From the NCBI GenBank assembly GCA_016256075.1, contig SDVU01000726.1, positions 1 to 11,119 of the forward strand: a DNA stretch of 11,119 nt, in the 5' to 3' direction. The notes under the pieces are model-generated. The model made no database searches. It saw only the letters and a list, made by a program, of their open reading frames with translations, and had not been told where the DNA came from. The translations under genes and the position numbers were made by a program. Below are positions 1 to 7,099 of this stretch, in pieces; positions within the stretch are counted from its first letter, which is position 1, and the number at the start of each line of letters is the position of its first letter. The stretch is from Dictyocoela muelleri. Its lineage: Eukaryota; Microsporidia.

Positions 1-55
1 TTTTATTTTTTAAACAATATTTAACAATTTTAAAAAAAAATCAAAAATTTTGCTT

Positions 56-119
56 TTGTTCGGAAAAGTGCCTACTTAAAAAAAAAATTTTTTTATAAAG
101 TAGGCATTTTTCCGAACAA
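56..119. repeat. Long near-perfect hairpin (palindromic repeat)
   Basis: Two 22-base arms (56-77 and 98-119) are reverse complements except for one G-T type difference, separated by a 20-base A/T spacer. The arms contain GTTCGGAAAA and TTTTCCGAAC. The GC-containing arms stand out from the surrounding A/T tracts. It could be a minimal fold-back MITE or the terminal repeats of a collapsed element. No convincing target duplication flanks it, so the class is open. Confidence 0.7.
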
Positions 120-145
120 GACCCGGCTTATTTATATCGTAATAT

Positions 146-285
146 CTCTTTATTTTACAACACCCTCTGATTTACCATTCCCTTTATTTTACCATTTTAT
201 TAAAAAATTTTTTAAAATTATAATACAAACCCCTTTATTTTAACAAACCCCTTTATTTTAACACCACCTTTATTTTACCATTTTT
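146..285 (+). repeat. Interrupted array of CCCCTTTATTTTAACA-like units
   Basis: Five related units of about 17-18 bases lie near 146-168, 178-196, 229-246, 247-264 and 266-283. They share a CCCTTTATTTTA core followed by ACA or CCA. Units three and four are directly adjacent and the others are separated by A/T-rich sequence. A sixth copy in the same orientation lies at 1988-2020, beyond the transposase remnant. Because the outer copies are direct and not inverted, they are not ordinary terminal inverted repeats. They may be subterminal repeats of the pogo-type element or an independent minisatellite. Confidence 0.6.
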
Positions 286-352
286 TATTTAGCACTCTTT
301 TCCCTTTTTTTCCTTTTCCGACGTAAATTTTTTCCTATTTAGCCCTCTAACA

Positions 353-1963
353 ATGAAAAAAAGACAAGCAGATTCTAAGAATGATAAATTAACACTGGTA
401 AAAATTGGAAATCATTATGTTTAAGACTGTCAACATAAACATTTCTGATACTAGAATTTCAGAAATATTTGATCAAAAGTTTAAAAAAGTGTAAACCGGC
501 CTAATAAAAAAAATGCATAAAAAACAAATTGGAAATTAAGAAAGCATTCATTAAAAACGGCAATCTAAAAACAATCCATAGAAGCTTTAATTCGGTAAAA
601 TAGATCAAAAGCTGAAAGAATGGATTGATATTGTGGAAATAAAAGGGGGTTTCTTACCGACCATCTTAAAAGAGAAAGATTTTAATATATATCAAGCTAA
701 GATTAAGGTTTTGCCGCAGGAAAATCAATTAAAAATCATGATTTTAAGTCTTGTAATGGGTGGCTTTAAAGATTCAAGAAAAGACATAACTTATCTCTTA
801 AACAATGTTCTGGAGAAACATTTAATGTTAAAAACGAAAACTTTTATAATTTCATTGATTAGGTTCATCAAAAGATTGTAATTTATGCTGAAAAAATGTG
901 TGTATCTGCGATGAAACGGATCTTCTTTAAGCTCTTTCTCATCAAAAGCTTGGTTTTGGAGACTAGAAGTGGAGTACCGAGACTGAAAGATCATATAAGT
1001 ATATTACTAACCTGCAACATGGAAGGAACAATAAAATTAAACCCTTTAGTTATAAACAAATTTTCAAATCATAGAATTTTTAAAAGTTTTAACAAAGATT
1101 ATTTTGTGAATATAGAAGTAAAAAAAAGGCATGGATAACATCTTCGAAGTTTAAACATTGTCTTTTTAATTATGATCGATATTTCAAAAAATGTAACGTA
1201 AAATATTACTTATTCTTGATAATTGTCCGGCACATAAAGTGGCGTATTCAGCTCAAAATATCGAATTGATCTTTTTGCCAAAAAACAGAACGAAAAAATT
1301 GCAGCCTCTTGATGGTGGAATAATTAGGAGCTTTTAAGCGAAACTTTTCAATAATCAGTTATTGTCGATATTAAATGCTATATTCTTAAGTGTCAATATA
1401 GAGACTTTATAGAAAAATTTTAATTTAAAAGATGCGATTATTTATACAAAGTATGCTTGGGATATTGTGACAAAAGAAATTATTAGAAACTGCTGGATTA
1501 TATTTTTTTCTTGTGATATGAACGAAATAAGGTCTTGGTGAGAAGCTGGAGAATGAATAATTGCTATTATGAAATTACACATCATTTATTTACATTCGAT
1601 GCAATAGAACATGATGGATTCTCGCGCTTTTATTCAATATCAGAAAACACTAATAATGAAATATCAGACATTCAACTCTATAGCGAATCTTCCCCAAAAA
1701 ATAACTTATTTTTGAACATAGATGATGACATAATTAAAGAAAAACAGCATATTAAAACTGATGATAAAATAGTTACAAATGATGTCGCAATTAAAGGTAT
1801 TGTTGAATCTTTAAAAAACCTTAAATCAAAGTTTTCAGTAAAGGAATCTTTGAACTATCCATCTGTGAGATTTTTGAGCGTTTAAAGACGTCAATTAAAA
1901 ATGAAAATAAAAAATCTAAATTTAAGACGATTTCAGATTATCTAAAAATAAAAAATATATCAA
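353..1963 (+). pseudogene. Pogo/Tigger-type transposase remnant (Tc1/mariner superfamily)
   Basis: This is a decayed cut-and-paste transposase with a CENP-B-like DNA-binding region and a DDE-type nuclease core, readable only as pieces in different frames. A plausible start is the ATG at 353, preceded by CCCTCTAACA. At 746-796 the reading KSCNGWL, a stop, then RFKKRHNLS matches the CENP-B-type HTH of Tigger elements. The motif CDETDL (first Asp at 910-912) is followed by FFKLF and by DHISILLTCNMEG. LILDNCPAH (second Asp at 1218-1220) and IELIFLPKNRTKKLQPLDGG (third Asp at 1311-1313) give a DD30D spacing, within the pogo range. An open stretch at 1535-1885 forms part of the C-terminal tail, which continues in another frame and ends near FKTISDYL. 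Several stops and frameshifts make it non-functional. Family assignment is firm; exact limits are not. Confidence 0.85.
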
Positions 1964-1987
1964 TTTTTTTATATTTTTTTATGTTTT

Positions 1988-2020
1988 ACAAAACCCCCTT
2001 ATTTTAACACCCTCTCTAAC
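1988..2020 (+). repeat. Sixth copy of the CCCC-TTATTTTAACACC unit
   Basis: This stretch reads ACAAAACCCCCTTATTTTAA followed by CACCCTCTCTAAC. It matches the array at 146-285 in the same orientation, including the CACCCTCT extension also seen after the first unit near 160. It lies just downstream of the transposase tail. Confidence 0.5.
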
Positions 2021-2192
2021 ACTTTTTTTGTGTTTCAACATTTTTGTTAAAATGGGTAATACTGTAGTTTTATTGATTTTTTTTCTAAATGGACTAAAAA
2101 TGTTGGAATGCTCTAAAATTATGTTACATTTTTCTTTTACATCAGTTTTTAATAGTTTTTATATAGATTTGAAATATAATTTAAATTTAAGA

Positions 2193-2200
2193 ATCTAGAC
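2193..2200. repeat. Left target-site duplication ATCTAGAC
   Basis: This octamer abuts the left terminal repeat of the hAT-type MITE and is identical to 2612-2619 beyond its right end. Confidence 0.9.
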
Positions 2201-2611
2201 CAGTGTTTCCCAAAGGGGTGCATATGCCCTCCGAAGGGGGTCATTGAAGTTTAAGGGGGAAGCAATTTGGATTTTCTGGGTAGCAATTTGGATTTTCTGG
2301 GCAGAAATTATGATTTTCTGGGTAGAAATTTGTATTTCCTGGGGGATTGTATTTTCAAGGGATGAGCTATTTAAATTTTCGGGTATCTAGGAACTAAACT
2401 TGATAACTTCAAACATAATTTAAATCACTCTGTAATAAACATCAGAGTCAATCGTCTCATTAATAATTTTATTTTGCGTCTATTAATTACATAAATCAAT
2501 AAAAATAATTAGAAAATTAGTTTTATAAATAACCATTGTTTTATAATGGGGGGGGGCAAACAATTTTTTTTCTGCTAAGGGGCATGAACCAAAATAGGTT
2601 GGGAAACACTG
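2201..2611. mobile_element. hAT-type MITE, 411 bp, with perfect 8-bp target duplication
   Basis: The left end is CAGTGTTTCCCAA and the right end, read on the minus strand, is the same 13 bases. The flanking octamer ATCTAGAC is present at 2193-2200 and again at 2612-2619. An 8-bp duplication and CAGTG...CACTG termini are typical of the hAT superfamily. The element has no coding capacity, so it is a non-autonomous MITE that would need a hAT transposase supplied from elsewhere. The interior just after the left end is rich in G runs and contains a tandem repeat. The unchanged duplication suggests a more recent insertion than the other elements in this window. Confidence 0.92.
2261..2361 (+). repeat. 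21-bp tandem repeat inside the MITE
   Basis: Units of 21 bases start at 2261, 2282, 2303 and 2324, with a degraded fifth from 2345. The consensus is about AGCAATTTGGATTTTCTGGG plus T or C. The first two units differ only at the last base; later ones carry a few changes, so the array probably grew by slippage or unequal exchange. Confidence 0.85.
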
Positions 2612-2619
2612 ATCTAGAC
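2612..2619. repeat. Right target-site duplication ATCTAGAC
   Basis: This octamer abuts the right terminal repeat of the hAT-type MITE and is identical to 2193-2200. Confidence 0.9.
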
Positions 2620-2819
2620 CCCTTTTTTATTCGATTCAAAAATCTTTTTTTTGAAAAAAAAAGATTAAAAAAAAACTAGAAAAAATCAACGATAAAAAAA
2701 TCTATATTTTTTAAGCTCGACTAAATTTGATAATTAATATCTCGGAAATAATCATAAAAATTTTCTCTTGTTTCCGACGCAATTTTGTTTGAAGTATAAA
2801 TCATATTGTTGTGCCCAGA

Positions 2820-2859
2820 CATTTTAGTTGAGGTGAGCAAGACGAACTTAGCTAAAATG
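2820..2859. repeat. Imperfect 15-bp-arm hairpin
   Basis: Arms 2820-2834 and 2845-2859 pair over 15 positions, with the outer eight (CATTTTAG with CTAAAATG) perfect, two wobble pairs and one mismatch inside. The loop is GAGCAAGACG. No T run follows to suggest a polymerase III terminator. It may be a structured transcript segment or a chance palindrome in A/T-rich DNA. Confidence 0.4.
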
Positions 2860-3071
2860 GTATTTTATAAAAAACAATAATACTCAAAATAAATCAAAAT
2901 AAATCAAAAAAACAAAATTTTAAATAAAAAAAGAAAAATCAAATTATAAGTAAATTGATTAATCTTTCAAAAATATATTGTTTTTATAAATAAATCAAAA
3001 ATCTAGAAATTGTAAATTTCTATAAATTTAAAGCTATTAAAGGAAATTCAAATATAAGGGGTATGAAAATG

Positions 3072-3266
3072 TCAACGACGAGCAACATTTATAAATAACC
3101 AATTTAAATAAATTAAGTTGAACAAATATCGCTTTACAACTTTCTTCTTATTCATGGGCGCGTTCCGCACGAGTCCGAAAATATTAAGATCTTCTTTCGG
3201 CATTTTTTGAGTGCGTGCGGATTTTTTTTCCCTATCACTAAAATATTCAAAAAATTCCCCTTGCAT
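3072..3266 (-). CDS. Doubtful small basic ORF, 64 aa, unrecognised
   Basis: This open frame begins MQGEFFEYFSDREKKSART and ends FINVARR. It is basic and hydrophilic in its first half and I recognise no family. Its local GC is higher than its surroundings (for example GGCGCGTTCCGCACGAG near 3157). An internal ATG, with CGCCC directly before it, gives a 27-residue alternative beginning MNKKKVVKRY, resembling the CCC-type start context of microsporidian genes. It could also be a fragment of a larger decayed gene or chance. Nothing nearby supports a function. Confidence 0.2.
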   Translation of the reverse strand: MQGEFFEYFSDREKKSARTQKMPKEDLNIFGLVRNAPMNKKKVVKRYLFNLIYLNWLFINVARR

Positions 3267-3336
3267 TTACAGTAAGTAATATAGTTATCCTAGTTTTTAT
3301 TTTCGCAATACGTTTATTATTAAGGACAATTAAGAT

Positions 3337-3435
3337 TATAACCCGATTAAAAAATTATATGCCGATTAAAAAATTATATACTGATTAAAAAAAAATATAT
3401 GCCATTTAAAAAAAATATGCCGATTTAAAAAAATA
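3337..3435 (+). repeat. Left terminal repeat array of the Merlin-type element
   Basis: Units starting GATTAAAA or GATTTAAA occur near 3345, 3363, 3383 and 3421, with a variant CATTTAAA near 3402. They are separated by ATTATATGCC-like linkers. This is a direct array within the left end, mirrored at 4441-4518. Confidence 0.7.
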
Positions 3436-3535
3436 CACCCTTATGAGTCATCATGAAAGAAAAAAAATAGTAGAAGGATTATAATCTGAGGATTATATAA
3501 TACAAATAAAGTTTAATGATGTTTTATACTATTAT

Positions 3536-4407
3536 TTTGAACTTTAAACTCGTCTCGAAAGACTAGAATATTTTGCAGAATGGTGGATTAGACCAAATAA
3601 TTGCCTCTGTGACTTTAATATTTACGTGAATTTAGTTAAAAAACAAAATTTATAGAAGACTATACTTGGGATTGTTATTGTTGTATAAAAAAAATCTTGT
3701 CATATAAAAACTGTTTTAAGGGTTTTAAATCATCAATTATTAAATATTTTAAAGTAATGTATCATTTCTGCAGAAATAATTTACTAAATGACACTGGATA
3801 TGATCTTAGTTTATCAAAAAAAACACGGTTAGTAATAGTTTAAGATGATAAGCAAAATAATGTAAGATCATTTGCTCAATAACCCACGCGTTCTTCGAGG
3901 TTAAGATATAACAGAAATAGGAATATGGTTGAAATATACGAATCTTTATTTTTTTGAAGAAAGCCTGGCCGAGGAAATAGACCTCAACAATGGGTACTAA
4001 GAATGTGTTATAGAGAAAGTAAATTGTGTTCATTTATAATTTCGCCTGATAGAAGAGCAGATACACTTCTTCTTTTGATTTAAGAAAAATTACAACCAGA
4101 GAGAACCTTTATTACATATTTTTAAGCCGCTTACAATATACTTAGTGAGTATCCAAAGTTCAGCTATCTGATTGTGAACCATAGCTTAAAATTTTTAAAT
4201 CCTGGCGACTCTAATATTCATACTCAAAGAATTGAAAGCTGCTGGGTACATGCTAAAAAAAATTAAAAAACCTAAAATGGAACTTCGAATGAATCTTTAG
4301 ATGGCTATCTCTATGAATATGCCTTAAAAAGGGAATTTCGAAAATACACTTGTTTTATCAACTTCATTATCTTATTAAAATATCGACTAAATTATCCAAG
4401 TGAATAA
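3536..4407 (+). pseudogene. Merlin/IS1595-type (ISXO2-like) transposase remnant
   Basis: Near the N-terminus, WWIRPNNCLCDF and, in a neighbouring frame, DYTWDCYCC (3658-3684) look like the zinc-ribbon of this family. From 3928 a single frame gives VEIYESLFF, then RKPGRGNRPQQWVL, PDRRADTLLLLI, LIVNHSLKFLNP and HTQRIESCWVHAKK, ending at a TAA at 4405-4407. These match the conserved blocks of IS1595/Merlin transposases in order. The third catalytic residue (Glu, 4234-4236) is kept. The first Asp position (VEI-D-ESLF in the family) is Tyr at 3937-3939, and the second (SDCWKAY in the family) also appears replaced by Tyr at 4117-4119. Several in-frame stops add to this, so it cannot be active. The start is not resolved. 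Confidence 0.82.
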
Positions 4408-4440
4408 AAACTTTTTCCAAACTTTTATTACTCAGCATCT

Positions 4441-4518
4441 TTTTAATCGTTATTTTTTCAATCACCTTATAATTTTTAATCGGCTTATAATTTTTTAATC
4501 GGCATATAATTTTTAATC
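4441..4518 (-). repeat. Right terminal repeat array of the Merlin-type element
   Basis: On the minus strand, units GATTAAAAATTATATGCC, GATTAAAAAATTATAAGCC and GATTAAAAATTATAAGGT follow one another from 4518, then degenerate copies GATTGAAAAAATAAC and GATTAAAAAG. They are the inverted counterpart of 3337-3435. Confidence 0.7.
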
Positions 4519-4521
4519 GAA

Positions 4522-5180
4522 TTAAAATGAGAATTTTTCTATTATTAATGTTATCATTTTTACCGCGTAAGATCTATTCGCCGGAGAGTCAAAAAGGCTA
4601 GTTTTGTCAGAATAGTAAATGTCATTTTTATTATAATTTTGTTTTATTAATTTGTACTCATCAAAGAATTTGCTAAGTTCTGCACAATCGGATTTGGATA
4701 AAGGTTGGGGAAGTTTTATACTATTTAAGTTGTGCTCTTTAATGAATATTCTAATAAGATGTCAGTTATTCAGATATCTTTAAAATTTTAATCATTATTT
4801 CTTATAATATTTGCAGTGGTCATTATGTCATTTTCGGATATAAGGAGTCTGTTTTTATTCTCGATTTCTGTATTTTCCTAGTTAAGTGTCTTTAAAAATC
4901 TTTATACTTCGTATCTTTTTATAGACGGATGTTGTTTCCAGGCAAAGATTCATTTCTTAAGATTATATAGATATTATTTCTAATGGTCCTTCTTGCAAAA
5001 TTGTAATTTAAAATTCCTTTGAAATTCTTATATACCCTCGGTCATTTTTGCCATTATTTTTTCTGTTATTTCTCTTTTTATTTTATTTGTAAGTTTTATT
5101 GGGGATTCTTTTTTTTGGAGCGGTATTTTTGCTACTATTTTTAAAAAATTTGGTTTAAAAATAATAATTTTAATGCGCTT
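4522..5180 (-). pseudogene. Broken minus-strand coding remnant, family unknown
   Basis: The minus strand shows a run of open stretches with protein-like composition, the best being 79 codons at 4522-4761. Part of that stretch reads LPQPLSKSDCAELSKFFDEY, balanced in charged and hydrophobic residues rather than being A/T translation noise. A second stretch, near 5030-5180, includes PIKLTNKIKREITEKIMAKM. I recognise no domain with confidence. The pieces may belong to one decayed gene or to an old element; nothing ties them together except order and strand. The 3' end lies within a few bases of the Merlin right end, so the insertion may have truncated it. It is clearly broken in several places. 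Confidence 0.4.
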
Positions 5181-5306
5181 CTAAATTAAGTTCTAAACTG
5201 TGGTGTTAACATTGAAAGTTGCGCTAATAATTTTTATTAATTTTAAAAAAATACATAATTATAAGATCATTGAAAATCTGAATGATTTCAAATATCTAAA
5301 AATAAA

Positions 5307-5489
5307 TTGATCAATTTCTTTATTTGTATAATATCTTTAGTAGAAAAGTTTAAATATGTTTTAGTATTGTGTTACGCAAATATTTTATATTTTTTAAAAC
5401 TTGAAGGTGTGAAAATTTCCAACTCACTTTATGTCATTATATTTAAAGTCAATTACCGACCCGTGACTTTTTTAATCTCTATATCTTAA
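5307..5489 (+). pseudogene. Possible LINE (non-LTR) reverse transcriptase fragment
   Basis: The 60-residue open frame contains VIIFKVNYRPVTFLISIS near its end (NYRPV codons from 5451). Non-LTR reverse transcriptases have a conserved block of the form VIPIFK...NNYRPISLLPSISK at the start of the RT domain. The upstream residues ILYFLKLEGVKISNSLYVII also align in order with the LINE stretch that precedes it. The usual few residues between the FK and the NYRP are missing, and no RT core (the YADD box) was found downstream, so only a small degraded piece is present. If the reading is correct, the genome has or had LINEs that could mobilise SINEs. Chance resemblance in A/T-rich sequence is the main alternative. 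Confidence 0.35.
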
Positions 5490-6094
5490 AAGATGGTCTT
5501 GATATTTATATCATATAACTAAAACCTCGATATAATAAGATTATTTTTTTCTGTGGTCTTGTTTTATCAAAAAATATGATTTATACTGATGATAAGGATT
5601 TTATTTTCGGGGGGTTGAAAGTCGCAATTCAGCCCTCTGAGCTAAATCGCGACTCTACGAATCTACGGCATTTTAATTTCAAAATTTAAAGATCTAATTT
5701 TTTTAGAGTAAGGTTTTTTTTAAAAAAATGGGTCTATATTTTTTTCACCCATGGATAAAAAACAAGATCCAAATAATGATTTTTTATTGAAAAATTGTTG
5801 GATGAAAAGATACCCACATTTTTATTGGTGGATAAAAACAAAGATCCAAAATTGCCCCGGATAGCTAAAATAGTTAAGTAAAATAGATGTTCAAATAAAT
5901 AGATTTTATCGAAAATTAGATTTTATTATTTGTAATTGCTTTTGTATTAGTACGGCTTACTTTGTATTTTGGTTTACTGTAATACTGGTATGTTATTATT
6001 AAAATGTATTGGTAATCCAAGTTGCTTTATAGTGCACGTGGCCTCCTTTAGATTAACGTGATACAAATTTAGAGATATAAAGTTCCAAAATATT
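5490..6094. other. Non-coding stretch with repeat fragments
   Basis: No gene is visible. It contains a pogo-end-like motif AAAACCTCGATATAATAAGA (5520-5540), an isolated A-box-like motif on the minus strand (5634-5644) within a small hairpin, and an imperfect direct repeat at 5747-5777 and 5826-5854. It ends where the first tRNA-headed repeat copy becomes alignable. Confidence 0.5.
5747..5854 (+). repeat. Imperfect direct repeat, two units about 30 bp
   Basis: The unit at 5747-5777 contains ATGGATAAAAAACAAGATCC and that at 5826-5854 contains GTGGATAAAAACAAAGATCC. Their starts are 79 bases apart. A third, weaker relative (GTTGGATGAAAAGATACCC) lies between them near 5798. Confidence 0.5.
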
Positions 6095-6394
6095 TATTAT
6101 GACATAATGTTTTTGGCAATGAAGCAGAAGGGTCTCTCTTAGGTTTTGGATATGAGTGCGATGTCAATTTCAGCAAAAAAGTAGTTAAAAATAAAAAATC
6201 ATGAAAAGCCAATAATTACCTGTATACTGCTGGGTCATTGATAAAACGAAAATCGCGTATACAGCTGGGCTTCTGGGTAGGTTAGGAAGTAGCGTATTAT
6301 TGGAACACCAAGAACCAAAGATCACAGACCACTATAGGATACAACTCCCCGGGTTGGCGGCTATGGATGTTGTTAACATGTAATATGTATAATG
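6095..6394 (+). mobile_element. tRNA-headed SINE-like repeat, copy S1 (head missing)
   Basis: In the plus orientation this matches the reverse complement of 10218-10500 along most of its length. Shared landmarks are ATTATGACA and GGCAATGAAG at the left, AAAGTAGTTAAAAATAAAAA, GTATACAGCTGGGCTTCTGG, AACACCAAGAACCAAAGATC and the tail CAACATGTAATAT-like sequence at the right. The tRNA-like head seen in the other copies is not recognisable to its left, so it is 5'-truncated or badly decayed. Its tail faces the tail of copy S2. Confidence 0.75.
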
Positions 6395-6544
6395 TTTTTG
6401 GCACAATATATTTTATAATAATCAGCTTAATGTATAGTTCTAATTGATCAATTAATTATATAAAAATTCAATTAGTCGAAAAAAAAATATGAGAATAACA
6501 GTTAAATCTGCATATATCAGACTACAAGCTGACAATATCTATAA

Positions 6545-6967
6545 TTACCAACACGGATAGTTATCTACAACCACATCCATAGACCTTTTGGTTCGTAGTG
6601 TTAAATTATAAGTCACTGCTAAGCTATCCAGAGGCCTAGACGTATATGCGACAATTGTTTCATCTATAACTCAGTAGGATAAAGGTAATCAGGAGTTTTT
6701 CATTTTTTTAATTTCTCTACTTTTTGAAGAGATGAATCGTCGTACTTTCCACAACACCTAGGAAAGTTTCATCTGTTTACTTATCATATTAGACAAAGTA
6801 TTGATCAATTATACCGTAATATAACAACCGTATATTGTTCTATAGTTATTAATTATTGACCGCTTATATCACTCACAATTATTTATTAAAGAGTGACGTC
6901 AGTGGGATTTGAACATCGATGCTTAAATTTTACATTCAAAAGTGTTAACCACAGAGTTATCTGACCC
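6545..6967 (-). mobile_element. tRNA-headed SINE-like repeat, copy S2 (old)
   Basis: On the minus strand this starts with a head GGGTCAGATAACTCTGTGG (A box, 6949-6959) and a B-box-like TGTTCAAATCC (6905-6915), followed by TGACGTCA (6894-6901) and TCTTTAATAAATAATTG. The body aligns with 10218-10560 through AGATGAATCGTCG, ACACCTAGG and TTTGGTTC. Both internal promoter boxes carry changes from consensus, so this copy is older than the one at 11036. Its head ends 132 bases before the cullin start and faces away from it in transcription direction. Confidence 0.75.
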
Positions 6968-7092
6968 AGATCTGGTAAAATCTATTCAATTCTTGTTTTG
7001 TTTGAGATTTACAATTAAATTTTGCATAAAAATAAATTTTGATTTAAATTGAACTTAGAATAAAAAAAATATTAAAAAAATTATTAAAAAAA
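6968..7092 (+). other. Cullin 5' intergenic stretch
   Basis: A/T-rich leader between the repeat head and the cullin start, ending in two AAAAAAATATTAAAAAAATTATT-like blocks. The sharp promoter is not identifiable beyond the CCC motif. Confidence 0.4.
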
Positions 7093-7099
7093 CCCACGC
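7093..7099 (+). promoter_or_regulatory. CCC-type microsporidian start-proximal signal (CCCACGC)
   Basis: CCCACGC sits directly before the ATG at 7100 in otherwise A/T-only sequence. Microsporidian genes are known to carry a CCC- or GGG-like motif immediately upstream of the start codon, linked to transcription start. This supports both the chosen start and the microsporidian assignment. Confidence 0.65.

Larger units (their letters stand above)
120..2066 (+). mobile_element. Pogo-type DNA transposon, degenerate
   Basis: The element is defined by the transposase remnant it encloses. A possible right end is ACTG at 2061-2064 followed by TA: read on the minus strand it begins CAGTATTACCC, as pogo and Tc1/mariner ends often begin with CAGT next to a TA target. 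No matching left terminal repeat could be found, so the left limit given is nominal. The repeat array at 146-285 may be part of its left subterminal region. The transposase is broken many times, so the copy is old and immobile. Confidence 0.5.
2620..3330. other. Non-coding A/T-rich stretch
   Basis: Homopolymer A and T runs dominate, with a short AAATCAAAATA-type repetition near 2885-2910. The only structured items are the hairpin at 2820-2859 and a doubtful minus-strand ORF at 3072-3266. No RNA gene or recognisable protein was seen. Confidence 0.5.
3337..4519 (+). mobile_element. Merlin-type (IS1595/IS1016-like) DNA transposon remnant
   Basis: Inverted repeats flank a transposase remnant. 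The left side (3345-3435) has about five direct units of the type GATTAAAAAATTATATGCC, and the right side (4441-4518) has a similar set in inverted orientation. The two sides match well over the first two units. Possible target duplications are AATTAAGAT (3328-3336) and AATTAAAAT (4520-4528), nine bases with one difference; Merlin elements are known to make 8-9 bp duplications. Merlin-type elements occur in several microsporidia, which agrees with the host guess. The outer limits are uncertain by a few bases. Confidence 0.75.

Noticed and set aside
791-994. Minus-strand 67-codon open frame
   Set aside because: It is a shadow of the pogo-type transposase remnant.
3806-4033. Minus-strand 75-codon open frame
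   Set aside because: It is a shadow of the Merlin-type transposase remnant on the plus strand.
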